Part shown: piece after piece, positions 1-6,016 of the stretch
Numbering within the stretch: the first letter of the stretch is position 1
Layout of the letters: every line of letters begins with the position of its first letter
DNA from: Deltaproteobacteria bacterium
Lineage (GTDB): Bacteria > Desulfobacterota_B > Binatia > UBA9968
Assembly (NCBI GenBank): GCA_005879255.1
Contig: VBKY01000051.1
Coordinates: 1 to 14,385 of the forward strand
Reading direction: 5' to 3'
DNA: 14,385 nt
Position numbers and translations under genes: made by a program
The notes under the pieces: generated by a model
The model's database searches: none
What the model saw: only the letters and a program-made list of their open reading frames with translations
Told to the model about the DNA's origin: nothing

Positions 1-48
1 CCGCTGCTGAAGGCGGCGCAGCTCTATCGCGAAGAGGCCGTGAGCTAG
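1..48 (+). CDS. C-terminal end of an unidentified protein (partial)
   Basis: An open frame enters from the left edge and encodes PLLKAAQLYREEAVS before a TAG stop at 46-48. Fifteen residues are too few to assign a family; the segment looks like an amphipathic helix. It is the only plus-strand coding signal before position 1827, and it converges on the minus-strand helicase remnant that ends at 53. It could be an accidental open frame, so the call rests only on continuity with the edge and protein-like composition. Confidence 0.35.
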   Translation, partial: PLLKAAQLYREEAVS

Positions 49-52
49 CCGA

Positions 53-361
53 TCAAATTTCAGCGAGACGTAGGGTGTTCTCGTTGAACGGCAGTTGCTC
101 TACGGTCTTTTCTTATGAGCCCTCTGACAACTGTCGCGTCGGGCCTCAAGCCGAGTTGTTCTCCGGTTCGAGGCTCCGCGCCGAGGAGCAGGCGAAAATT
201 GCCACGAGTCGTGAGGCCGTCTTGGACCAATCCAAAGCCGCCCACAGTGAAATAAGCCGAGGCGACATCCAGAGAGCGCCCTCCTTTGTGCTCTATCAAT
301 AGGCCTTTCAGGATATCAGCGAGACGTAGCTCTCGTTGTCGATGACGTAGGAGAGTTTCAT
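53..361 (-). pseudogene. Frameshifted N-terminal remnant of a PLD-like/helicase protein
   Basis: Reading down from an ATG at 359-361, three frames join into one protein-like sequence. The first part is MKLSYVIDNES. After a frame slip near 329 comes RLADILKGLLIEHKGG, then a region with LDVASAYFTVGGFGL and FRLLLGAEPRTGEQLGLRPD. After a second slip (one extra base near 103-106) comes VEQLPFNENTLRLAEI, ending at TGA 53-55. This pattern resembles the N-terminal phospholipase-D-like domain found ahead of SNF2/DEXD helicases in some restriction or repair proteins; that match is from memory, not a search. Only about 100 residues survive, the downstream helicase is absent, and the frame breaks twice, so this is a decayed fragment. 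Motif CTACGTCTCGCTGA occurs at both ends (60-73 and 316-329, minus strand), encoding the two RLA segments. Confidence 0.6.
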
Positions 362-408
362 TGCGGAAGGTTCTTGGGGCGAGGGAGGCGGGAAATTACC
401 GTCGCTTT

Positions 409-461
409 CTCCTACGGCACAGACGGCTCGTGTTTGCCTCCCCTTGGGCTTTCCTTTGTCG
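409..461 (-). repeat. Degenerate copy of the tail of the small gene at 851-1033
   Basis: These 53 bases align with 848-901 at roughly 80% identity by eye, with one single-base gap. Shared blocks include CGAGCCGT and GTAGGAG on the minus strand. In the other copy the segment encodes the last codons and stop of the small PIN-linked gene. Here the gap destroys the frame, so it is a relic. It lies immediately after the stop of the DUF2283 gene, which suggests that a second copy of the small gene once stood here, or that the tail was duplicated by recombination. Confidence 0.5.
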
Positions 462-469
462 TAGCGCGG

Positions 470-694
470 TCATATCGTTTTTATGTACTCTTCGAGACGT
501 TTCCCGACGCCGATCAGCGTAAGGCCAACCACCTCTCGCGCTTTCTCGTCGTATCTCACAACGACGCCTTCGCCTACATCTATGCCTAATGCAGCTCTCG
601 GTTCTCCAAAGCTGATATAGAGCGTATCCGCTTCCCCGTCGTATTCCCAGTCCAACGGCGCGTCCTTTTTATCGAATAGTTTTACCGCTTCCAT
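470..694 (-). CDS. DUF2283 family small protein
   Basis: This 74-residue protein has the DUF2283 pattern: an acidic segment with WEYDGEADTLYISFGEP, then GEGVVVRYDEKAREVVGLTL. These proteins are small predicted beta-rich folds of unproven function, often encoded next to a small toxin-like protein and treated as the antitoxin-like partner. An ATG at 707-709 would add five residues, but GGAGG lies between the two ATGs, about 8 bases before the ATG at 692-694, so I chose the inner start. The start overlaps the stop codon (682-684) of the truncated partner fragment upstream, the translationally coupled layout expected of such pairs. The gene appears intact while the partner is broken. DUF2283 membership is from memory of the family motif. 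Confidence 0.75.
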   Translation of the reverse strand: MEAVKLFDKKDAPLDWEYDGEADTLYISFGEPRAALGIDVGEGVVVRYDEKAREVVGLTLIGVGKRLEEYIKTI

Positions 695-840
695 AGGACT
701 TTCCTCCATGAAGCCGGCCTACCGGTCAGGTACGCAGTCAACACAACACCATCGTCTTCGCTCGGTTCCCGATAAACCGCGCTGCAATATTTTCGCGTAA
801 GTGGAGTTTTCTCATAATGTTTGATGGCAAAGAGCGTTTC
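682..840 (-). pseudogene. 5'-truncated partner of the DUF2283 gene (C-terminal stump)
   Basis: On the minus strand the frame from 840 to TAA at 682-684 reads ETLFAIKHYEKTPLTRKY, then an acidic turn, then VVLTAYLTGRPASWRKVLWKR. This resembles the C-terminal half of small proteins (phage-type Barnase/RelE-like or DUF4258-like) that sit directly upstream of DUF2283 genes; the ending TAYLT...LWKR followed by an overlapping DUF2283 start is typical. No credible start codon exists. The frame continues upstream only by running out of frame through the tail of the neighbouring small gene, so the N-terminal half is lost. The breakpoint coincides with the second copy of the duplicated tail (848-901). 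Identification is by remembered pattern. Confidence 0.5.
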
Positions 841-847
841 TCGATTC

Positions 848-901
848 CTCCTACCGCACGGACGGCTCGCGTTCGCCTTCCCGTTGGACGTTACTTTGCC
901 G
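848..901 (-). repeat. Intact copy of the duplicated small-gene tail
   Basis: This is the partner of the relic at 409-461. It contains the last codons and stop of the small gene at 851-1033 plus three bases after it. The two copies lie about 440 bp apart in the same orientation and flank the DUF2283 gene and its truncated partner. This is the arrangement left by a duplication, or by insertion of one toxin-antitoxin-like cassette into another. Confidence 0.5.
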
Positions 902-1033
902 TTGCCGTAACTTTTGGGATCGCTCCCGCCAAAAGGCTATCTCCTCTTTCCTCGTCATGGATCGGATTTTTTTTCTAACTTCTTCCGCTCCTCGGTGCAT
1001 CATCTCGACGCAATCGAATGTTTTAGGTTTCAT
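851..1033 (-). CDS. Small charged PIN-associated protein (possible antitoxin)
   Basis: The product is 60 residues, very rich in Arg, Glu and Lys, and probably mostly helical. It begins MKPKTFDCVEMMHRGAEEV and continues with RKEEIAFWRERSQKLRQRQ. I recall similar small proteins (KTFDCVEMK.., then a FW segment) as neighbours of PIN-domain toxins, but no function is established to my knowledge. The start is well supported: GGAGGTGAT, a near-perfect Shine-Dalgarno sequence, lies about 6-8 bases upstream of the ATG at 1031-1033. The start overlaps the 3' end of the PIN gene by 11 bases, so the two are probably translationally coupled. An antitoxin encoded downstream of its toxin would be the reverse of the usual vapBC order. 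The last 17 residues are the segment duplicated at 409-461. Confidence 0.65.
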   Translation of the reverse strand: MKPKTFDCVEMMHRGAEEVRKKIRSMTRKEEIAFWRERSQKLRQRQSNVQREGEREPSVR

Positions 1034-1483
1034 GTGTTATCACCTCCAAAGGAGAAAATATCCCGATGGTTCCATAGCCCTTGAGCGTGTTAACCGCATT
1101 ATACAGTGGGATCTTTTCGAAATGAACGATGTGCCTAAAGTTCCAGCTGACGATGAGTGAGCAACCATTGACAGAGGCGATGGCGACGTGTAGCGCATCA
1201 TCAGCCGACTGCTCGGTGACAATTCCGGTGGCCAAGTAGGCGTCTTTTAACTCAAGAGCCTCCTCGGAAATTTCGGCCACATCGACGATGTCGAGAAACC
1301 CATCAAATAGGGCTCGAACGTCTTTCGGCGCAGGCTCAATCTCATCTTGCACTAACGCTGAAGTGACCAACTTGAAGCGCCCGCTTCTTACCTGATCGAA
1401 AAATATCCTGCTGGCTTTTTGGAACTCTTCGTCAAACGCACCCCCAACACCGAAGTATCAGCATAAACGCGAATGACACTCAT
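1023..1483 (-). pseudogene. PIN-domain ribonuclease (VapC-type), one-base frameshift
   Basis: An ATG at 1481-1483 starts MSVIRVYADTSVLGG, the classic PIN N-terminus with its first acidic residue (DTS). The frame then breaks at a run of five G (forward CCCCC, 1441-1445). Adding one G restores AFDEEFQKASRIFFDQV and then VTSALVQDEIEPAP, SADDALHVAIASV and SWNFRHIVHFEKI. These give the PIN acidic set: Asp9, Glu in QDEIE, Asp in DDALH and the WNF region in place of the fourth. The rebuilt protein has about 153 residues, normal for the family, which cleaves RNA in toxin-antitoxin modules. As written, only the 115-residue C-terminal piece from 1370 is open, and it lacks Asp9. The lesion may be true inactivation or a homopolymer sequencing error. 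The start overlaps an upstream stop as ATGA. Confidence 0.8.
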
Positions 1484-1618
1484 AAAACAGCATCGACAAG
1501 ATCACCGATATTTTCTATACAGTACGGCGTCATGTTCTCGTCCCGAGACTCCTTCCTTCAACGTCCTGCCGGCCCACTTCTTGATGGCGGAAAGTTGTTT
1601 TTGAGCCCACTGCCCCAT
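1480..1618 (-). pseudogene. Possible broken small ORF upstream of the PIN gene
   Basis: Two short minus-strand frames overlap here. One starts at ATG 1616-1618 and encodes 38 residues beginning MGQWAQKQLSAIKKWAGRT, ending at TGA 1502-1504. The other is open from 1557 and ends with MTPYCIENIGDLVDAVL at TGA 1480-1482, overlapping the PIN start as ATGA. A single indel near 1535-1550 would join them into a protein of about 46 residues ending in the coupling overlap expected of an antitoxin before a toxin. No family is recognised and no good ribosome binding site is visible, so this is only a possibility. Confidence 0.25.
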
Positions 1619-1626
1619 GGGCGCCT

Positions 1627-1757
1627 ACACCGGTGTTGCCACGCTCGGAGTGTTCACTAAAATCAACCGTTCAGTGAAAGCGAACAGGTAAAATTCGTGA
1701 ACACCAGGTTCTGTGGTCGCTTTACCTGAATTGGATCAGAAGCTTTCGCTCGAAAGC
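1627..1757 (+). promoter_or_regulatory. Upstream region rich in inverted repeats
   Basis: No gene is visible between about 1620 and 1826. The stretch holds a 10-base palindrome ACACCGGTGT (1627-1636), an inverted pair TTCACT/AGTGAA (1653-1658 and 1673-1678), an 8-base pair CAGGTAAA/TTTACCTG (1685-1692 and 1721-1728), and a compact hairpin GCTTTCG-CT-CGAAAGC (1742-1757). The last ends 30 bases before the predicted -35 box of the solute-binding protein gene. Operator or terminator roles are possible, but no T run follows any hairpin, so regulation of the downstream gene is the likelier reading. This is inference from symmetry only. Confidence 0.35.
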
Positions 1758-1787
1758 AAAATCCAACGAGCGATCCTTCGGGGTTGG

Positions 1788-1817
1788 TTGACAGAATGGC
1801 ATTAGCTCCCCTATAAG
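1788..1817 (+). promoter_or_regulatory. Sigma-70-type promoter, probably near-leaderless transcript
   Basis: A perfect -35 box TTGACA (1788-1793) is followed after 18 bases by TATAAG (1812-1817), a five-of-six match to the -10 consensus. Transcription would start near 1823-1826, at or just before the ATG at 1827-1829. This leaves almost no 5' untranslated region and no room for a Shine-Dalgarno site; only a weak AAGG lies at 1815-1818, inside the -10 region. Confidence 0.55.
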
Positions 1818-1826
1818 GCCGCATAT

Positions 1827-3380
1827 ATGAAAAAATATTCCGTCTGCTTCATCGGTGCTTTTTTGCTCGGTCTGCCGCTGCTGATTTGGGCTCAGGAAGC
1901 CGCGCCCAAACGCGGCGGGAAGCTCACGTTCGGCATCGAACGGGACATCAGCACGATGAATCCTTTTGTCCGGCTAAGTTCCACCGACAGATACGTGCGC
2001 GGGCTGTTCTACGAGGCGCTCATCGACGAGGATAGGAAGGGCGCTCCGATTCCGGCTTTGGCGGAGTCGTGGAGCATTTCGAAAGACGGTCTCACCTACA
2101 GCTTCAAAATCCGCCGCGGGGTTAAGTTTCACAACGGCGCGGAGCTGACGGCAGAGGACGTGAAGTGGTGCGCCGATTATGCGATGGACCCGAAGAACGG
2201 CTCGGACGGGCTCACTTATCTACGCGAGGTGAAAGCGATCACGGTGACGGACCGCTACACCATTGAATTCACTCTGAGAGAGCCTAATGCGGTATTTCTC
2301 TCTTATCTCGCACTGCGGGCGTTTGCGGTGGTACCCAAGGGCTCCGTTTCTTCCGGCACGGACAGAGTCGACACTTTCCCGCCTGGAACCGGCCCGTTTG
2401 TTTTCAAGGAATGGAGGAAACTCGGTCACGTGACCTTTGCCCGCAACAAGGATTACTGGCAAAAGGATATTCCCTATTTGGACGAGGTCATGGTCAAGGT
2501 CGCTGAGGAGCCGTCGGTCCGGTTCACGGCTCTTCGGGCCGGAGATCTTGATATGATCGAGCGAACGCCTTATGCGCATGTGGCCAACGTCCAGAACGGC
2601 TCGGTGCGCGGAGTAAAAGCAACGCCCGCCCCCTTTGGCGGTTTTAGACGGATCATCTTCAACGTCGTCGAAGCGCCTTTTAATAATCCCAAGCTGCGCC
2701 AAGCTGTGGCCTACGCCATCGATCGCAAACAGTTCATCCAAGGAGGATTCTGGGGCTACGGCCATGTAACGCAGCAGCGTTTTCCCCAGGGAAGTCCCTG
2801 GCACTTCAAACTGCCGGAGCGCGAGCGCAACCCGGCGACGGTGAAGGCGCTCCTCAAGGAAGCCGGCGCGCCGGATCTTGAAATAGAACTCCTGGCACGC
2901 CGGGGCGTAGAGGATGAACAGCAGGTGCTCCAGCAGCAATTGTCGACCGCCGGAATCAAGCTCAAGCTTGTGGTTCTCGAAGGCGCCACCTACCGCGAGC
3001 AGCAGCGGGCGGGCAACTTTCAGATGATTCTCTACGGCGGCGACATACCCTCAGACCCCGATGACGTGTACTTTCCCGAGTATGGCTGCGACGAAAAATC
3101 GATTCAGGCAAAAAAACGAGCCAACAACGTCTCGGGGTACTGCAATAAAGAGATCGACCGCCTATTGGTCGAGGCGCGAAAGATAACGGAGCAAAAAAAA
3201 CGTTACGAGCTGTACGCGAAAGTCGCGCGGATACTACATGACGACACGCCCGAGCTGCCGCTCGTTTACGTGCCGCGTTTCTTTACTTACAACGACAAGG
3301 TCAAGGGCTTTTCGACCGACGGAGACGGCCGCTTCAATTCCGTTTCGTTCGGTCTTTCTCGGGTATGGATCGATCGTTAG
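1827..3380 (+). CDS. Extracellular solute-binding protein, family 5 (DppA/OppA type)
   Basis: The 517-residue product is the normal size for family-5 binding proteins, which capture peptides, opines or other organic solutes in the periplasm and hand them to an ABC importer. Residues 1-23 form a Sec signal peptide (MKKY, hydrophobic core, then IWAQ) with no lipobox cysteine. The mature part starts KRGGKLTFGIERDISTMNP. Family hallmarks include FYEALIDEDRKGAPIPALAE, WSISKDGLTYSFKIRRGVKF with HNGAELTAEDV, PFNNPKLRQAVAYAIDRKQF and the late PELPLVYVPRF segment. The start is the only ATG ahead of the signal peptide. The alpha half of a ThDP decarboxylase follows 70 bases later on the same strand. 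No dppBCDF-type permease or ATPase is adjacent. The ligand cannot be deduced. Confidence 0.93.
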   Translation: MKKYSVCFIGAFLLGLPLLIWAQEAAPKRGGKLTFGIERDISTMNPFVRLSSTDRYVRGLFYEALIDEDRKGAPIPALAESWSISKDGLTYSFKIRRGVKFHNGAELTAEDVKWCADYAMDPKNGSDGLTYLREVKAITVTDRYTIEFTLREPNAVFLSYLALRAFAVVPKGSVSSGTDRVDTFPPGTGPFVFKEWRKLGHVTFARNKDYWQKDIPYLDEVMVKVAEEPSVRFTALRAGDLDMIERTPYAHVANVQNGSVRGVKATPAPFGGFRRIIFNVVEAPFNNPKLRQAVAYAIDRKQFIQGGFWGYGHVTQQRFPQGSPWHFKLPERERNPATVKALLKEAGAPDLEIELLARRGVEDEQQVLQQQLSTAGIKLKLVVLEGATYREQQRAGNFQMILYGGDIPSDPDDVYFPEYGCDEKSIQAKKRANNVSGYCNKEIDRLLVEARKITEQKKRYELYAKVARILHDDTPELPLVYVPRFFTYNDKVKGFSTDGDGRFNSVSFGLSRVWIDR

Positions 3381-3450
3381 CGCCGATGATCCATTCTCCG
3401 AGGAAAAATCGCTCGCGCTACATGTCCGATTCCTACGGCACTGAAACATT

Positions 3451-3954
3451 ATGAACGCAAAGCAGTGTGCGAAGATCCTAAAAACAGGGCTTCGGAAGGC
3501 GGGAATCGATTTCGTTGCGACGCTTCCCGATGAGAAAGTAGTCGAACTGATCAAAACGGTAAAGCGGGATTCGGCAATAACCCATATTAGGCTTTCACGG
3601 GAGGAAGAAGGGGTCGGCATTTGCGCGGGCGCCTACCTGACGGGAAAGAGGTGCGCCCTAATCATGCAGAACGGTGGACTTTTAAACAGTTGCAATGCGC
3701 TCACGTCAACGTCTCTGATGTTCGAGATTCCGGTTCTTCTTCTCGTGTACTACGCGGGCGACATCGGCGACCGTGGCTTTACGACAGTGGGGTCGGTGAC
3801 CGAACCCGTGCTAAGCGCGTTGGGCATCCGCACTTATGTCCTGAGAAAGATTGAAGAGGCGGAGGCGACTCTTGTGGGAGCCCAAACCCTAGCGGAGGAT
3901 TCCAAAAGGCCGGTGGCGGTGCTACTTACCAAGAGCGTTTTAGGAGTAAGGTGA
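3451..3954 (+). CDS. ThDP-dependent decarboxylase alpha (PYR) subunit, sulfopyruvate/phosphonopyruvate type
   Basis: This 167-residue protein matches the stand-alone PYR-domain subunit of split ThDP decarboxylases such as sulfopyruvate decarboxylase (ComD) or the N-terminal half of phosphonopyruvate decarboxylase. SREEEGVGICAGAYL (49-63) carries the conserved glutamate that activates the cofactor, and MQNGGLLNSCNAL (72-84) matches the family MQNSGLGN-type loop. The ThDP pyrophosphate-binding half is not in this protein; it is encoded separately on the opposite strand at 5299-5940. The gene follows the family-5 binding protein by 70 bases. No clear Shine-Dalgarno site precedes the ATG, but no better in-frame start exists. 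The substrate (a 2-oxo acid bearing sulfonate, phosphonate or another group) cannot be fixed from sequence, so I give no symbol. Confidence 0.85.
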   Translation: MNAKQCAKILKTGLRKAGIDFVATLPDEKVVELIKTVKRDSAITHIRLSREEEGVGICAGAYLTGKRCALIMQNGGLLNSCNALTSTSLMFEIPVLLLVYYAGDIGDRGFTTVGSVTEPVLSALGIRTYVLRKIEEAEATLVGAQTLAEDSKRPVAVLLTKSVLGVR

Positions 3955-3988
3955 ACCGGGTCACTGATTATCGCGGATAGGAATGATT

Positions 3989-4000
3989 CGGTTGCAACCG
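3989..4000. terminator. Palindromic hairpin between convergent genes
   Basis: CGGTTGCAACCG is a perfect 12-base palindrome between two convergent genes (stops at 3954 and 4028). Outer flanks CGGAT (3974-3978) and ATCCG (4001-4005) can extend the stem imperfectly. A short TTTT follows on the plus strand at 4005-4008, but there is no strong T run on the other side. A bidirectional transcription stop is plausible from its position; the element is weak as a textbook terminator. Confidence 0.4.
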
Positions 4001-4027
4001 ATCCGTTTTGCTGAACCTACAAATGGT

Positions 4028-5023
4028 TTAACGACCGTACAGTTTCTTAAAAAATCCTTCTCTCTCCAGCTCTCTTACAACGCTGTCTTCTATGAACTGC
4101 TCGGGCTTGGCTGCGAGAGTCTCGCCACGTGTGCGTGAGAGCGCCTCCAAAATAACCTTAAATCCCTCTGGATCCGGATACGGGATCTGCGCCAATGAGT
4201 CGACTGCATATTGCCAAGTGGCCTCCAATACGTCAGGTTCTTTCGATCTGATAAAACGAGTGAGGAGCCTTTTACTATTTTCCTTGTCCTGAAAAATCAT
4301 CGGAATCCCCGCAGAGTAACCGCGAATAAAATTTGTAACGACTTCACGATTCTCTGTCAGAAATTTCTTGCGCACGACAATGCCCACATGAGGAAAGCGC
4401 AGGGCAATGTCCTTGGGCGTGAGCAGGATGTGGGCACCTCCCTTTTGCATTCTCACCAACGCAGGAGGCGTAGTGACAGCACCAAAGATCCGTCTGTTCT
4501 CCATGGCAACAGCCAATTCCGGCTGCCCACCCATTTGAAGAATCTGGACTTCCTTTTCGGCATCCAACCCTGCCTTGCGCAAAAGAAAACGCAGGACGAA
4601 ATCAGTCGCCGCGCCAATCCGCGTCACTCCCAAAGGACGTCCGCGCAGGTCGTTGATCGACTTAATCTCCGGCTGAACTGCGAGGTAGTAAGCTGCCGTA
4701 TTCACCATCCCCGCCACCCATACGAGATCTGCCCCACCTAAGCCTGCATTAACCACCCCATTGCCGCTGGCCACGGCAAAATCAATATCTCCTCCGAGCA
4801 GCGCCGGGATGATCGCTGGAGCCGCCGCAATATAAACAAACCTCGCGTCCAGACCGTGCTTGCGGAAGAGCCCCGCCTCATGGGCAACGTAAAGGGCAGC
4901 ATGATCACCGGCGATCGCTGCGTAAGCGGCATGAACACGAACGGGCGGAGTCTGGGATAGAAGGTGAGTGTTGTCGACGAAAAGGAGAAGAACGGCAAGC
5001 AGTATTTTCGATCCACACTTCAT
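4028..5023 (-). CDS. NMT1/SsuA-type ABC transporter solute-binding protein
   Basis: From the chosen start the protein is 331 residues with a signal peptide (MKCGSKILLAVLLLFV, cleaved near HLLSQ). It shows the NitT/TauT binding-protein pattern: a GDHAALYVAHEAGLFRKHGL segment, LLGGDIDFAVASGNGVVNA, then INDLRGRPLGVTRIGAATDF and the PYPDPEGFKVILEAL tail. The family binds sulfonates, nitrate, pyrimidine precursors and similar small molecules. The open frame extends to 5134, but that would place 37 arginine-rich residues before the signal peptide, so ATG 5021-5023 is the likely start; its ribosome binding site is weak. It lies 275 bases downstream of the ThDP beta gene on the same strand and between the two halves of that enzyme. 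No permease or ATPase is adjacent. Confidence 0.88.
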   Translation of the reverse strand: MKCGSKILLAVLLLFVDNTHLLSQTPPVRVHAAYAAIAGDHAALYVAHEAGLFRKHGLDARFVYIAAAPAIIPALLGGDIDFAVASGNGVVNAGLGGADLVWVAGMVNTAAYYLAVQPEIKSINDLRGRPLGVTRIGAATDFVLRFLLRKAGLDAEKEVQILQMGGQPELAVAMENRRIFGAVTTPPALVRMQKGGAHILLTPKDIALRFPHVGIVVRKKFLTENREVVTNFIRGYSAGIPMIFQDKENSKRLLTRFIRSKEPDVLEATWQYAVDSLAQIPYPDPEGFKVILEALSRTRGETLAAKPEQFIEDSVVRELEREGFFKKLYGR

Positions 5024-5107
5024 TAAACCCGAATTCCGCAGTTCAAACCTGCGCGACAGCAGCGAGGCATAAGCATGGCGTAGCGAAGACACCCAACGCC
5101 TCAGTTT

Positions 5108-5126
5108 CAAAGTCGTTTTGACTTTG
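5108..5126. promoter_or_regulatory. Inverted repeat upstream of the NMT1-type binding protein
   Basis: CAAAGTC-GTTTT-GACTTTG is a perfect 7-base inverted repeat with a 5-base spacer, 85 bases upstream of the binding-protein start within a 275-base gap (5024-5298). It could be an operator, or a hairpin in the leader if transcription reads through from the ThDP gene. I see no convincing promoter boxes in the gap and no other coding signal. Confidence 0.35.
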
Positions 5127-5298
5127 GCACCCAATGAACGTTAATTTCGTAGTATCACCAAAGACTGATGATTGATGTCCACTCAGAGGCAGAGACCTAT
5201 TGGCTTTGCTACAGAATGCTTGTGCCTCGCGCTCTGAATCACCGGCAACTGCGGATTCGGGTTAAATCTCCCTTGAGGGCAAATCCGCCGCGGGTCGG

Positions 5299-5940
5299 TC
5301 AAGCCTTTTTCTGTTTCGTCGCTTTAACAACGTGGTCAGCAGAGCCAATGATTCCTTTCTTCTCTGTTTCCTCAAGATAACGGATAAAGCGATATTTATT
5401 CTCCACCTCGTCATAGAGATTTGCGGCAAGCTTCGGCCCTCCCGGTTCTACCTTTACCGCTAGCAAGCAGAGTTCGTTTCTCTTCCAAGCCCTAAGAAAC
5501 TCCCTACGGAGATCGTTCGGGCTTTTCACCCAAAGTGCATTCTTATAGCCGGCGCCTTTAGCCAGCGCGACGGGCTCTGCAACAGCAGAAGTCGCAGTCT
5601 CGGTGCCGCCTGACGCTTCGTAGCATTCGTTGTCAAAAAGAATATGGATTAGGTTACTCGGACTGTGCCACGCGATCGTCGGCAGCCCGCAAAGGTTCAT
5701 AAGAAAAGCGCCATCTCCATCAATGACAATGACTTTCCGGTGGGGAAGACCCAATGCTATTCCCAGGCCGATTGAAGAGGCGAGTCCTAACGTTCGGGTT
5801 CTGAAGTTGCCGTCCCCAGGCCTCAATGTTTGCCACTCACGAAGAGCTGTACCGGTTACGACTACCAGCGCATCCCCCGTATCCTGCGCGATTGCCTTAA
5901 GGTATTCGTAGCGCTGCATGGCTTTGCCCGAGAGAATCAT
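5299..5940 (-). CDS. ThDP-dependent decarboxylase beta (PP) subunit
   Basis: The 213-residue product is the pyrophosphate-binding half of a split ThDP enzyme, like ComE or the C-terminal half of phosphonopyruvate decarboxylase. It carries RTLGLASSIGLGIALGLP (49-66), the ThDP motif IDGDGAFLMNLCGLPTIA (73-90) with GDG at 75-77, and the conserved Asn at 104 in LFDNECYEASGG. The matching PYR half is at 3451-3954 on the other strand, convergent and separated by a binding-protein gene. A tail of about 30 residues after YRFIRYLEETE is rich in lysine and looks like an extension. ATG 5938-5940 and an internal ATG at 5917-5919 (MQRYEYL) are both possible starts and neither has a clear ribosome binding site. 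The isochorismatase-like gene is 76 bases upstream, in the same direction. Confidence 0.87.
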   Translation of the reverse strand: MILSGKAMQRYEYLKAIAQDTGDALVVVTGTALREWQTLRPGDGNFRTRTLGLASSIGLGIALGLPHRKVIVIDGDGAFLMNLCGLPTIAWHSPSNLIHILFDNECYEASGGTETATSAVAEPVALAKGAGYKNALWVKSPNDLRREFLRAWKRNELCLLAVKVEPGGPKLAANLYDEVENKYRFIRYLEETEKKGIIGSADHVVKATKQKKA

Positions 5941-6016
5941 TTACTGCGAAATGGCTAAAATTCCCGCCTGGTGCGATCAAAATCGGTCTCCGGCCTGCCA
6001 TCCGGTACTGATGTTA

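Noticed and set aside
60..73. 14-base direct repeat (60-73 and 316-329) as a possible attachment or target-site duplication
   Set aside because: Both copies encode the RLA(D/E) segment of the helicase remnant, so repeated coding sequence explains them better than an insertion boundary.
374..589. Plus-strand frame of 71 codons
   Set aside because: It is antisense to the DUF2283 gene and the small-gene relic.
2220..2939. Long minus-strand open frame (239 codons) inside the family-5 binding-protein gene
   Set aside because: It lies antisense to a well-supported gene, has an arginine-rich composition typical of a shadow frame and no recognisable family.
3234..3620. Minus-strand open frame of 128 codons across the 3381-3450 gap
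   Set aside because: It spans the ends of two supported plus-strand genes and shows no family features.
4211..4741. Plus-strand open frame of 176 codons
   Set aside because: It is antisense to the NMT1-type binding protein, whose frame carries the family motifs.
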